Assembly (NCBI RefSeq): GCF_017306545.1
Contig: NZ_JAFKID010000014.1
Coordinates: 62,001 to 126,000 of the forward strand
Source: Mesorhizobium sp.
GTDB taxonomy: Bacteria > Pseudomonadota > Alphaproteobacteria > Rhizobiales > Rhizobiaceae
Direction: 5' to 3'
Length of the DNA: 64,000 nt
Shown in pieces: positions 9,381-17,171 of this stretch. The position numbers and the translations under genes were made by a program. The notes beneath the pieces are model-generated. The model ran no database searches and had not been told where the DNA came from. It saw only the letters and a program-made list of their open reading frames with translations. The first letter of the stretch is position 1. Each line of letters begins with the position of its first letter.

Positions 9381-10424
9381 TCAGTTGCCGCCGGCGAGGA
9401 ACTGCTGGAACTTCTTCTGAACCTCCGGCATGTTCTTCACCAGCCAGGCGTCGTCTTCCGGCGCGACGTTGTGGCCGGTAGGCAGGGCGTCATAAAGGGC
9501 CGGGTCGAGCAGGTCCTTGAGCTTCTTGGAGGGCGAGGGATAGGAGATCGCCTTGGTGAAGCCGGCCTGGGCCTCGGCATGCTCGCCGATCCAGCGGACA
9601 TAGGCGAGCGCTGCCGCCTTGTTGGGCGCATCCTTGAGCACGACGAGGCCGTCGTTGGTCATGGTGGCGCCGTCCCAGTAGATCTTCAGGTCCTTGATCG
9701 TCTGGGCGACGCTGTAGGCGGTGCCGTGCGGCAGGTAGGCGATGCCGACTTCCTTGTCGGTCAGCATCTGCTGGGCCTGGTTGGGCGACTGCGTGAACAG
9801 CACGTCGTCATGCCCCTTGATCGTTTCCAGCTTCTTGACGGCGCGGTCGATGTCGAGCGGATAGGTCTTGTCGGCCGGCACGCCGTCGGCGACGAGCGCG
9901 AAGTTCAGCACCGTCCAGGGCAGGCCGATGACGATCGAGCGCGCGCCGGGAAAACCCTTCAGGTCGAAGAACTCGGCCGGGTTGGTCGGGCACTTCTTGA
10001 TGATGTCGGGGTTGCAGGCGATGACGACCGCCGTCTGCGCCAGCTTCAATTGGTAGGGAAGCACCGCGCCCGGCACCGACTCGTTTTCCAGCGAGGCGCG
10101 CATGTCGTCGGGGAAGTCGGCCAGCAGGCCGCGGCTGTTCAGTTCTTCGGCGTTTTCGGAATTGACGACATCGATGGTGATGTTGCCGGAGGTCGCCTGC
10201 AAAAGCGCGGTGCCGGTGGGGGAATCGCTTTGCGCCAGATAATTGACCGCCACGCCGGTTTCGGCGGTGAAAGGCTCGCCGAAGAACTTCTTTTCGGCGT
10301 CGGTGAACGGCCCGCCCCAGGTGGCGACGTTGATCGAGCCGCTGAGCTTGGCGTCCGCCGCATGGGCGGCTCCGGCCATCAGAAGTGCCGCGGCGATGCC
10401 GAGCAGGTTAAGTCCTTTTCGCAT
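9381..10424 (-). CDS. Periplasmic substrate-binding protein, spermidine/putrescine family
   Basis: This 347-aa extracytoplasmic binding protein is the first gene of the importer operon. A cleavable signal peptide of about 22 residues ends in AAHA. The mature part has the NVATWGGPF opening and the type-2 periplasmic fold typical of PotD/PotF-like proteins. The ATG at 10424 has a strong GGGAGGGG ribosome site; longer open-frame starts would run upstream of it. Upstream lies a large inverted repeat shared with the divergent ferredoxin operon, which probably carries the operators. The ligand is unknown: a polyamine or guanidino compound is inferred from the two linked ureohydrolases. Confidence 0.9.
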   Translation of the reverse strand: MRKGLNLLGIAAALLMAGAAHAADAKLSGSINVATWGGPFTDAEKKFFGEPFTAETGVAVNYLAQSDSPTGTALLQATSGNITIDVVNSENAEELNSRGLLADFPDDMRASLENESVPGAVLPYQLKLAQTAVVIACNPDIIKKCPTNPAEFFDLKGFPGARSIVIGLPWTVLNFALVADGVPADKTYPLDIDRAVKKLETIKGHDDVLFTQSPNQAQQMLTDKEVGIAYLPHGTAYSVAQTIKDLKIYWDGATMTNDGLVVLKDAPNKAAALAYVRWIGEHAEAQAGFTKAISYPSPSKKLKDLLDPALYDALPTGHNVAPEDDAWLVKNMPEVQKKFQQFLAGGN

Positions 10425-10490
10425 ATTCCCCTCCCGTTGAGCGCGAAGAACCGATTTTCGAGGGGGATTATGTGAGGGACCCCGCAAGGC

Positions 10491-10604
10491 GTCTTGTCTG
10501 AGCGGGAACTTTGTTTTGACTGAGCGGGCACTGTCTTGGCGGCGCCGGAAACGGCCTTGCCGGGTGCGTTTTCAGTCAAAACAAAGTTCCCGGTCGGACA
10601 AGAC
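10491..10604. promoter_or_regulatory. Large inverted repeat with 22-bp-period tandem half-sites (candidate operator)
   Basis: Two 33-base arms (10491-10523 and 10572-10604) are inverted copies with two mismatches, separated by 48 bases. Inside the left arm the unit GTCTTGTCTGAGCGGG recurs 22 bases later as GTTTTGACTGAGCGGG, and a weaker third unit follows 20 bases on. Direct half-sites two helical turns apart are the usual layout for AraC-family activators. The element lies in the divergent intergenic region of the importer operon and the DUF4286/ferredoxin pair. The regulator itself is not in the window. The repeat is seen directly; the operator role is inferred. Confidence 0.6.
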
Positions 10605-10689
10605 GAACGAGGGGGTGGGCATCAGTATGACAGGGTCGGCGAGGTTTGTCGCCGGCGCAGGGCTTGCCGAAAAGACAGGATGGATTGCC

Positions 10690-11022
10690 ATGGCCAGATG
10701 CGTGCTCGTCATTTTCACCAACGCCGCGGAAGGACGCGAGCAGGAATATCTGGACTGGTACGACAAGCATCTCGACCACATGCTGGAACTGGAAGACTGC
10801 CTTTCCGCCCAGCATTTCACGCAGGTCGACTATACCGACGACCGCCACCACCGCGGGCCTCACCAGTACCTCGCCATCTACGAATTCGAGACGGACGACG
10901 TGCCGGCGACGCAGGCCCGGCTCTCCGCCCGGCTGGGAGGGCCGACCATGCCCAATTCCGACGCCAAGACCGACACGACCGGCTGGTATTTTGCCGAAAT
11001 CGGGCCGAAGCGCGTCAAATGA
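10690..11022 (+). CDS. DUF4286-like small protein (dimeric alpha-beta barrel)
   Basis: This 110-aa protein of unknown function starts [15 protein letters not shown] and contains [10 protein letters not shown], the pattern of DUF4286/EthD-like ferredoxin-fold barrels often found beside oxygenase genes. The ATG at 10690 is preferred (AGGA upstream) over an ATG 63 bases earlier, which would start almost on the inverted repeat. Its stop overlaps the ferredoxin start (ATGA), so the two are co-translated. A role as accessory or isomerase-like factor for an oxidised intermediate is only a guess. Confidence 0.75.
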   Translation: MARCVLVIFTNAAEGREQEYLDWYDKHLDHMLELEDCLSAQHFTQVDYTDDRHHRGPHQYLAIYEFETDDVPATQARLSARLGGPTMPNSDAKTDTTGWYFAEIGPKRVK

Positions 11023-11345
11023 CCTACGTCGTCACCGAAAACTGCGTGCGGTGCACATACATGGACTGCGTGGACGTCTGTCCGGTGGACTGCTTTCGCG
11101 CCTCCGACTTCATGCTGGTGATCGATCCGGACGAATGTATCGATTGCGCCGTGTGCGAGCCGGAATGCCCGGCCAACGCGATCCATTCCGGCGACGAGCC
11201 AGGCATGGAACGCTGGGTCGCCTTCGCGGCCGAACACGCAGGGGAGTGGCCGGAGATCACGGCCAAGGCCGAACCGCCGATGGACGCCGACGCCTGGAAC
11301 GGCGTCGAAGGAAAATTCGCGGCCGTGTTCGGCTCCGCGCGCTGA
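11019..11345 (+). CDS. fdxA: 7Fe ferredoxin, FdxA type
   Basis: This is a 108-aa ferredoxin with two iron-sulfur clusters. The first motif has cysteines at 9, 12, 17, 21 and 25 ([14 protein letters not shown]); the spacing of 9, 17 and 21 followed by Pro suits a 3Fe-4S cluster. The second is [12 protein letters not shown] for 4Fe-4S. The ~45-residue C-terminal tail ([16 protein letters not shown]) is typical of alphaproteobacterial FdxA. It is coupled to the DUF4286-like gene. A plausible role is electron supply to the Rieske oxygenase encoded nearby, since no dedicated reductase is visible; this is inference. Confidence 0.9.
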   Translation: MTYVVTENCVRCTYMDCVDVCPVDCFRASDFMLVIDPDECIDCAVCEPECPANAIHSGDEPGMERWVAFAAEHAGEWPEITAKAEPPMDADAWNGVEGKFAAVFGSAR

Positions 11346-11359
11346 AACAGGCGCGTCGC

Positions 11360-11386
11360 GTCTCCTCCTGCCGGGCCGGAGGAGAC
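11360..11386. terminator. Hairpin between convergent genes
   Basis: A perfect 9-bp stem, GTCTCCTCC/GGAGGAGAC with a 9-base loop, sits in the 53-base gap between the ferredoxin stop and the stop of the amidohydrolase-like gene. No T-run follows on either strand, so it is a weak intrinsic terminator at best, but its position between convergent operons fits transcript-end protection. Confidence 0.45.
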
Positions 11387-11398
11387 GGCAATTCCAGA

Positions 11399-12436
11399 TC
11401 AGGCTGAAAAGGCGACCGATACAGGCGGGCTGACGGCGCTCGAAGCCGGCATGCGGTTCGCCAGGATGCGCTCTGCGCCGGCTGTGCCGAATCCGGTCTT
11501 GCGGATCGCTTCGATCCGCTCGGCGAGGTCGGGCGCGTCAAAGGGGAAGTTGCTTGCCCACAGGGCAGCATTCTCGCGGCCGGGCAGGGAATGCGGCGAA
11601 CCGACTGCCGCGAGAACACGGCCGGTTCCGGTTGGCCATTGCCACAGGTCAGGCGCCCATTCGGCCAGCTTTTCTTCCGGCCAGCCCACCAGTGCGACGG
11701 TCAGGTCGGGATAGCGGTCCGGCAATTTTTGGCTCCGGAGGAAGGAAAGAAACGCCGGGGGCGTCCATGATGCGGCGGAACTGCCGGCGCGATGGAACAG
11801 CGTCAGCCCGGCTTTGGCGACCGTTTCGCAGACCTCGGCCAGTTCCGCGCTGTCCGCCGGCACGGAGGCCGGGAGATGGACGGTGACGCCGGCTACGGCT
11901 GGATGCGCCCCCCACCAGCCCAACTCGCTGCCGGCCCATTCCGTGGCGAGCGGGTGAAGCTGGAGAACCGCCTTCAGCTGTTTCAGGCCCTTCTCGCAAT
12001 AGCCGGTGACGTAGCTGTTATAGGCGTTGAACAGAAGCGCGCCGGCGGCCGTGCCAAGGTCCGTCAGCGTGTCGAGGCCGGAGGCGGGATGCAGGACCTG
12101 CATGTCGATGCCGAGGGCTTCCAGGGCGCGCAGGCGTCCGCGCGCATTGTCGTGCAGGATGCGGGCTTCCAGGAAGTCGCGCCGTTGCGCCACCGGCATT
12201 GGCAGCGGCGACGGGGTCGCCGGGCTGCCGTCCGCCGCGAGGCCGATATCGGCGTTCGAGACGAAGCGGGTATAGCAACTGTTCCAGTCGCCGATGCCGG
12301 GCGTTGGCAAGGTCAGCGCCAGCCTATCTCCCAACTCCGGCCAGTGCCCGCGCAGCGGTCCGACGGCGCGCTCGTAGAGCAGCTCCGCCGCCGGCAGGAC
12401 ATAGCCGCAGACATCGATGACAGCCAAGGCAGTCAC
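11399..12436 (-). CDS. Amidohydrolase-2-like protein with degenerate metal site
   Basis: The 345-aa protein has the overall layout of the amidohydrolase_2 TIM-barrel family (GIDMQVLHP, LFHRAGSS, a C-terminal SNFPFD). The ligands that define active members appear lost: the N-terminal HxH site reads VIDVCGYV, the SH-LGG strand reads VALVGWPEE, and the usual SDxP aspartate is Asn in ASNFPFD. It starts at GTG, overlapping the Rieske stop by 4 bases (GTGA), so it is coupled to the oxygenase. It may be an inactive or repurposed homologue; function unknown. Confidence 0.7.
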   Translation of the reverse strand: MTALAVIDVCGYVLPAAELLYERAVGPLRGHWPELGDRLALTLPTPGIGDWNSCYTRFVSNADIGLAADGSPATPSPLPMPVAQRRDFLEARILHDNARGRLRALEALGIDMQVLHPASGLDTLTDLGTAAGALLFNAYNSYVTGYCEKGLKQLKAVLQLHPLATEWAGSELGWWGAHPAVAGVTVHLPASVPADSAELAEVCETVAKAGLTLFHRAGSSAASWTPPAFLSFLRSQKLPDRYPDLTVALVGWPEEKLAEWAPDLWQWPTGTGRVLAAVGSPHSLPGRENAALWASNFPFDAPDLAERIEAIRKTGFGTAGAERILANRMPASSAVSPPVSVAFSA

Positions 12437-13668
12437 CGCGCATTCAGGGCTGCGGCGCGCGCCGGCTGGACCGCCCCGCCGCCTTGCGGCTGGTCGTCAT
12501 AGGCCATCTTCGCCACCCAGTTGTCGAACTTCCAGGCAAGAATTTCGTGCTTGCAGAAGCGGCCGGGCGCGGCCCTCTGCGCCTTGAGGCCAAGCTGCTG
12601 CCGCTCGCAGATGTCGTTGTCCTCGCCCATGATCTTTTCCTGGTTGCGGGCATAGGCGTCGCAAAGCTCGCGCACCTTCTCGTCACCCTCGAGATAGGCC
12701 TTGCCTGTCTCCGGCGGGAAGGCGATGCCGACGACGATCTCCATCGTGTCGGGACCGAGCGGCAGGATGGTGTGCCAGAGCGTGCAGTCGAGCATGGGGA
12801 TTACCGCGAAACCCGGATAGCCGGCCCAGACCGGCAGGCCGCGATACTTGTCCGGTAATTGTTTGACCTTCTCGGCCTGGCGGAACTGCGGCACATGGCT
12901 GGGGTGGAGCGTCATCGACGGGCCGGGGGTGAGGATCAGGTCCCACTGCTGTTCGGTGATGTCGGGATGATAGATCACCTTCTTCAGGCTGGCGGCCGTC
13001 GCCCCCAGCGTCTCGGCATGCACCCACGGCACGTGATAGGCTTCGATGTAGTTCTCCACATAGGTCTTCCAGTTGCATTTCAACTCGAAGCGCCAGCGGT
13101 GGATGTTGATGTGGGTGCCGACCTCATAGGCCTCGAAGCCGAACTTGGACACCTCGCTGAAGCGGTCCGCCAGCGACGTCGCTTCCGGATCGAGGTTGAC
13201 GAAGATGAAGCCTTCCCAAATCTCGCAGCGCACCGGCTTCAGCCCGAAGGTGGATTTGTCGAAACCCACCGTCTCCTTGAATTCCGGCGCGCCGCGCAGT
13301 TCGCCGTTCAGCGCGTAGAGCCAGCCGTGATAGGGGCACTTGAAGTTCTTCACCGTGCCGGCGTTCTCGACCACCTTGCAGCCGCGATGGCGGCAGACGT
13401 TGAGCATGGCGCGGATCACGCCGTCGCCGTCGCGGGCGACGAGGACCGGTTCGGTGATGATGTCCTTGGTGAAATAGTCGCCGGGGTTGGGAATGTCCTC
13501 GACGCGGCCGACGCAATTCCACTCCTTCGTGAAAATGTGCTTCACTTCGGCGTCGTAGGCGGCCTGCGAGTGATAGCAGTCGGGCGGCAGCGTCGAGGCT
13601 TCCAGCACTGGAAGTTGCAGGGCCGCAAGGTCCTTGCGGCTGATCGGGGCTACGGTGTTCTCGCTCAC
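12433..13668 (-). CDS. Rieske non-heme iron oxygenase, catalytic subunit
   Basis: This 411-aa oxygenase has a Rieske 2Fe-2S motif C92-x-H94 (CRHRGC) with C111-x2-H114 (CPYHGW), and a mononuclear iron motif ENYIEAYHVPWVH (E209, H212, H217). A glutamate at the bridging position, instead of the usual aspartate, is known from the quaternary-amine oxygenases of the CntA type. The family includes enzymes that demethylate or cleave betaines, so a trimethyl- or dimethylammonium substrate is plausible but unproven. The GTG start at 13668 is chosen for its GAGGAGG ribosome site. It is coupled to the amidohydrolase-like gene; no reductase gene adjoins it. Confidence 0.85.
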   Translation of the reverse strand: MSENTVAPISRKDLAALQLPVLEASTLPPDCYHSQAAYDAEVKHIFTKEWNCVGRVEDIPNPGDYFTKDIITEPVLVARDGDGVIRAMLNVCRHRGCKVVENAGTVKNFKCPYHGWLYALNGELRGAPEFKETVGFDKSTFGLKPVRCEIWEGFIFVNLDPEATSLADRFSEVSKFGFEAYEVGTHINIHRWRFELKCNWKTYVENYIEAYHVPWVHAETLGATAASLKKVIYHPDITEQQWDLILTPGPSMTLHPSHVPQFRQAEKVKQLPDKYRGLPVWAGYPGFAVIPMLDCTLWHTILPLGPDTMEIVVGIAFPPETGKAYLEGDEKVRELCDAYARNQEKIMGEDNDICERQQLGLKAQRAAPGRFCKHEILAWKFDNWVAKMAYDDQPQGGGAVQPARAAALNAR

Positions 13669-13990
13669 GCAATCCTCCTCGGTATCGTAGTTGCGGCCAG
13701 AGCACCGGACGGTCGGCGGATAGTCAACCGCGAGAACGGCCGAGTGCACTCTCGGTCAAAACAATGTTCGCGATCAGGCAAGGCGGCCGCCGGGGCGACC
13801 GGCAAAGCCGGTGGTTTTCCTCGCTTATTGCGAAGGATGCACGAACTGCCTCTTGCGCGGAACAAATCCGCTCTCATAAGCTGGCGCCAGAACCCCGGCG
13901 GCGTTCGCCGCCGCGACGACCGGAAGAAAATCCGGCGCCGGGTATTCAGTCGGCTGTCGGGCTTGTGGCCGAATCCAGAGGAGAAACCTG
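13669..13990. other. Divergent intergenic region, Rieske operon / amino-acid ABC operon
   Basis: These 322 bases hold the promoters of two divergent operons and no convincing gene. The only structure recognised is the 33-base operator-like element at 13752-13784, plus the ribosome sites for the Rieske gene (GAGGAGG) and for the binding-protein gene (GAGGAG at about 13979). Confidence 0.6.
13752..13784. promoter_or_regulatory. Third, diverged copy of the importer/ferredoxin operator element
   Basis: This 33-base stretch matches the right arm of the element at 10572-10604 at 26 of 33 positions; the core GTCAAAACAA is identical. Read on the minus strand it again gives two half-sites 22 bases apart, GCCTTGCCTGATCGCG and GTTTTGACCGAGAGTG, the latter matching 13 of 16 bases of the upstream unit. 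It ends 84 bases before the GTG of the Rieske gene. A shared regulator of the importer, ferredoxin and Rieske operons is inferred. Confidence 0.5.
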
Positions 13991-14830
13991 ATGAAATTCC
14001 GCACTCTCGTCGTTGCCGGCGCCGTTGCGCTGGCCGCCCTTGCCGGCCCCGCTTCCGCCAAGGACTGGAAGACCGTGACGATCACGCTGGAAGGCGCCTA
14101 TGCGCCGTGGAACATGACCAATCCGGACGGCACGCTGGGCGGTTTCGAGCCGGAACTGGCCAAGGTGCTGTGCGAACGCGCCAAGGTGGAGTGCAAGCTG
14201 GTCGCGTCCGACTGGGACGGCATGATCCCGGCGCTCAACGCCGGCAAGTTCGACATCATCATGGACGCGCTGTCGATCACCGACGAGCGCAAGCAGGTAA
14301 TCGACTTCACCATTCCCTATGCCCAGACGCCCGCCGCCTTCGCCACCACCAAGGCGAGCCCGCTCGCCAACGCCGCCGGCAGCGGCACGGAGGTGAAGAT
14401 GGACGTCGGCCAGACCGGCGTGAAGGAGATCGACGCGCTGAAGGAAGCCTTCAAGGGCAAGACGATCGGCATCCAGGCGGCGACCGTCTATGCCAAGTTC
14501 ATCTATGACAATTTCGGCGATACGGCCACGGTGCGCGAATACAAGACCGGCGCCGACCGCGACATTGACCTGCAAAACGGCCGCATCGACCTCGGCTTCG
14601 ACGACAGCGTCTATTTCCAGAGCGCCTTCGATGCGGCCAAGGGCGAACTGGTGTTTACCGGCCCGCAGATCGTCGGCCCGATCTGGGGCGCGGGCGAGGG
14701 GCTCGGCGTGCGCAAGTCCGACACCGACCTGCGCGACATGTTCAGCGCGGCGATCAAGTCGGCGCTGGCCGACGGCACGGTCAAGACGCTGTCGGAAAAG
14801 TGGTTCAAGACCGACGTTTCGCCGAAGTAA
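13991..14830 (+). CDS. Amino-acid ABC binding protein, octopine/nopaline (OccT/NocT) type
   Basis: This 279-aa periplasmic binding protein has a signal peptide ending in PASA at about residue 23. The mature start (VTITLEGAYAPWNMTNPDGTLGGFEPEL) and DALSITDERKQVIDFT are typical of the lysine/arginine/ornithine and octopine/nopaline binding family. The ATG is preceded by GAGGAG. It heads a four-gene operon with two permeases and an ATPase. The ligand is probably a basic or modified amino acid; residue-level specificity is not readable here. Confidence 0.93.
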   Translation: MKFRTLVVAGAVALAALAGPASAKDWKTVTITLEGAYAPWNMTNPDGTLGGFEPELAKVLCERAKVECKLVASDWDGMIPALNAGKFDIIMDALSITDERKQVIDFTIPYAQTPAAFATTKASPLANAAGSGTEVKMDVGQTGVKEIDALKEAFKGKTIGIQAATVYAKFIYDNFGDTATVREYKTGADRDIDLQNGRIDLGFDDSVYFQSAFDAAKGELVFTGPQIVGPIWGAGEGLGVRKSDTDLRDMFSAAIKSALADGTVKTLSEKWFKTDVSPK

Positions 14831-14839
14831 GACGAAACC

Positions 14840-14866
14840 AGCGTCCCGTTTCGGCGGGACGCTTTT
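14840..14866 (+). terminator. Hairpin with short T-run after binding-protein gene (attenuator-like)
   Basis: AGCGTCCCG pairs perfectly with CGGGACGCT around a 6-base loop, and the right arm runs into TTTT. It begins 10 bases after the binding-protein stop and lies before the permease genes of the same operon. It probably works as a partial terminator or RNA stabiliser that leaves more binding-protein message than permease message. Confidence 0.65.
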
Positions 14867-14945
14867 GCCGGAAGCGGCTTCTGCCGAGGACCTGAACCGC
14901 ACAAGCATATAATATCGGCCGGCCGCATCAGGGGAGGGCGCCGCC

Positions 14946-15668
14946 ATTTCGACACTGGAACTGCTCGGCTTCGGCCAGACCGGATGGGGCGCGCTGCTTC
15001 TCGTCGCCGCCGGCGTGACGCTGGCGGTGACGGCGGTGGCGCTTTTGATCGGCGCCGTGCTCGGCGCCATCGTCGCGGCCGCGAAGCTCTCGGGCAATCG
15101 TGTGCTCTCCTTCCTCGGCAGCGTCTACACCACCGTCTTTCGCGGCGTGCCGGAACTGCTCATCATCTACCTGATCTATTTCGGCGGCTCGACGGCCGTC
15201 ACCGCCATCGGCCAGGCGATGGGCTACGAGGGCTTTCTCGGCCTGCCGTCCTTCGCCGCCGGCGCTCTGGCCGTCGGCATCATTTCCGGCTCCTACCAGG
15301 CGGAGGTTTTTCGCGGCGCCTATCTGGCCGTTGCCAAGGGGGAACTGGAGGCGGCGTCCGCCATCGGCATGAGCCGAGCGCTCAGGTTCCGGCGCATCAT
15401 CATGCCGCAAGTGCTGCGCTACGCGCTGCCGGGTGTCGGCAATGTCTGGCAGTTGAGCCTGAAGGATTCGGCGCTGATTTCGGTGACGGGACTGGCCGAA
15501 CTGATGCGCACCAGCCAGGTCGCCGCCGGCTCGACGCGGCAGTATTTCCTGTTCTTCATCGTCGGCGGGGCGCTCTATCTCGTCCTCACCAGCCTGTCCG
15601 ACCAGGTGTTCGACCGGGCCGAGCGGCGCGCCAACCGCTCGATGCCGTCCGCCATGGGACAGGTGTAG
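14946..15668 (+). CDS. Amino-acid ABC permease, OccQ/HisQ type, with apparent ATT start
   Basis: This is an inner-membrane permease of the polar amino-acid family. From the first GTG (15015) it would be only 217 aa and lack the usual N-terminal segment. The frame upstream has no ATG, GTG or TTG back to a stop at 14910. An ATT at 14946 sits 7 bases after AGGGGAGGG and gives 240 aa with an N-terminus (STLELLGFGQTGWG) like that of OccQ/HisQ homologues. The ATT start is therefore preferred. The EAA loop is AASAIGMSRALRFRRIIMPQ. The next permease starts 2 bases after its stop. Confidence 0.88.
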   Translation: MSTLELLGFGQTGWGALLLVAAGVTLAVTAVALLIGAVLGAIVAAAKLSGNRVLSFLGSVYTTVFRGVPELLIIYLIYFGGSTAVTAIGQAMGYEGFLGLPSFAAGALAVGIISGSYQAEVFRGAYLAVAKGELEAASAIGMSRALRFRRIIMPQVLRYALPGVGNVWQLSLKDSALISVTGLAELMRTSQVAAGSTRQYFLFFIVGGALYLVLTSLSDQVFDRAERRANRSMPSAMGQV

Positions 15669-15670
15669 GC

Positions 15671-16375
15671 ATGGATATAGCCTTCCTCTCCTCCACCATG
15701 GTGACGCTGCTCAAGGCGCTGCCCGTGACGCTGGCGCTGTTCGCGCTCTCGGTGACGATCGGCTGCGTGCTGGCGCTGGTCATCGTGTGGATGCGCGTCG
15801 GCGGCAACCGCTACCTCGCCGCCTTCGCCAAGGGTTACATCTTCGTCTTTCGCGGCTCGCCGCTGCTGATCCAGATGTTTTTGGTGTTCTACGGGCTGGC
15901 GCAGTTCGATTTCATCCGCAACGGGCCGCTGTGGCCGCTGCTGCGCGAGCCGTTCGTCTGCGCGGTGCTGTCGCTGGCGCTGTGCACGGGCGGCTATTCG
16001 GCCGAGATTTTCCGCGGCGGCATCCGCTCGGTGCCGCCGCGCGAGATCGAGGCGGCGCGCGCCATCGGCATGTCGGGCTTCCTTCTGGTGCGCCGCATCA
16101 TAGCGCCGATCGCCCTGCGCTACGCGCTGCCGGCCTATTCGACCGAGGTCGTGCTGATGATGAAATCGACCTCGCTGGCCAGCCTCGTCACCGTCTGGGA
16201 AGTGACCGGCGTGGCGCAGCGGCTGATCTCGCACACCTACCGCACCATGGAGGTGTTCCTGTGCGCGGCGGTCATCTATCTGGTGCTGAATTTCATCGTC
16301 CTGCAAGCCATGGCGCTGCTCGAACATGTCCTTTCGCGCCACCTGCGCGCCGCACCGCCGGCGGCGAAAGTGTAA
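15671..16375 (+). CDS. Amino-acid ABC permease, OccM/HisM type
   Basis: This is the second permease (234 aa) of the octopine/nopaline-type importer. It has the family opening segment [18 protein letters not shown], the EAA loop [20 protein letters not shown] and several hydrophobic segments. ATG at 15671 follows the previous stop by two bases. A longer open frame upstream is out of register with the first permease and is not coding. The pair forms the membrane channel. Confidence 0.93.
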   Translation: MDIAFLSSTMVTLLKALPVTLALFALSVTIGCVLALVIVWMRVGGNRYLAAFAKGYIFVFRGSPLLIQMFLVFYGLAQFDFIRNGPLWPLLREPFVCAVLSLALCTGGYSAEIFRGGIRSVPPREIEAARAIGMSGFLLVRRIIAPIALRYALPAYSTEVVLMMKSTSLASLVTVWEVTGVAQRLISHTYRTMEVFLCAAVIYLVLNFIVLQAMALLEHVLSRHLRAAPPAAKV

Positions 16376-16385
16376 CGGAGCGTTC

Positions 16386-17156
16386 ATGCCCGAAGTCCCC
16401 CGCCTTTCGGTTCGCGACATCCGCAAGAGCTTCGGCTCCCACGAAGTGCTGCGCGGCATTTCGCTGGAGGCCAGGGACGGGGACGTGATCTCGCTGCTCG
16501 GCGCCTCCGGCTCCGGCAAGTCGACCTTCCTGCGCTGCATCAACCTGCTCGAGGTCGCCGACGGCGGCGAGGTGTGGGTGGACGGCGAGCAGATCCGCAT
16601 GGTGCAGAAGGGCGGCCGGAACCGGCCGGCGAGCCAGAAGCAGGTCGACCACATCCGCGCCGAACTCGGCATGGTGTTCCAGTCATTCAATCTGTGGTCA
16701 CACATGACCATTTTGCAGAACGTCGTCGAAGGGCCGGTACACGTCTTGAAACGCCCGCGCGCCGAATGCGTGGAAGAAGCGCATGCGCTGCTGAGGAAGG
16801 TCGGCATCGGCGACAAGGCGGATGCCTATCCGGCGCACCTGTCGGGCGGCCAGCAGCAGCGCGCGGCGATCGCGCGGGCACTCGCCATGAAGCCCAAGGT
16901 GATGCTGTTCGACGAGCCGACCTCGGCGCTAGACCCCGAGCTGGTGGGCGAGGTGCTGCGCGTCATGCGGGCGCTGGCGGAGGAGGGCACGACGATGCTG
17001 GTCGTCACGCACGAGATGGGATTCGCCCGCAACGTCTCCAATCGCGTCGCCTTCATGCGCGAGGGGCTGGTCGATTCGATGGGGCCGCCGCAGGAGATGT
17101 TCGGCGCCGGCGCCTCGCCGGCCTTCCGCCAGTTCATCGGTCATTTCCAGGCGTGA
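16386..17156 (+). CDS. Amino-acid ABC ATP-binding protein, OccP/HisP type
   Basis: This 256-aa ATPase closes the importer operon. Walker A GASGSGKS is at residues 39-46; LSGGQQQR, Walker B ([14 protein letters not shown]) and the H-loop follow. The insertion after Walker A ([17 protein letters not shown]) is typical of HisP/OccP. ATG at 16386 is preceded by GGAG, 10 bases after the permease stop. It converges on the dehydrogenase gene, with 15 bases between stops. Confidence 0.95.
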   Translation: MPEVPRLSVRDIRKSFGSHEVLRGISLEARDGDVISLLGASGSGKSTFLRCINLLEVADGGEVWVDGEQIRMVQKGGRNRPASQKQVDHIRAELGMVFQSFNLWSHMTILQNVVEGPVHVLKRPRAECVEEAHALLRKVGIGDKADAYPAHLSGGQQQRAAIARALAMKPKVMLFDEPTSALDPELVGEVLRVMRALAEEGTTMLVVTHEMGFARNVSNRVAFMREGLVDSMGPPQEMFGAGASPAFRQFIGHFQA

Positions 17157-17171
17157 CGGCCTGCCGGCTCG

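Noticed and set aside
10491-10604. Inverted repeat as terminal repeats of a small insertion element
   Set aside because: Only 48 bases separate the arms, there is no transposase or target-site duplication, and a diverged single copy sits upstream of another operon, which fits operators better.
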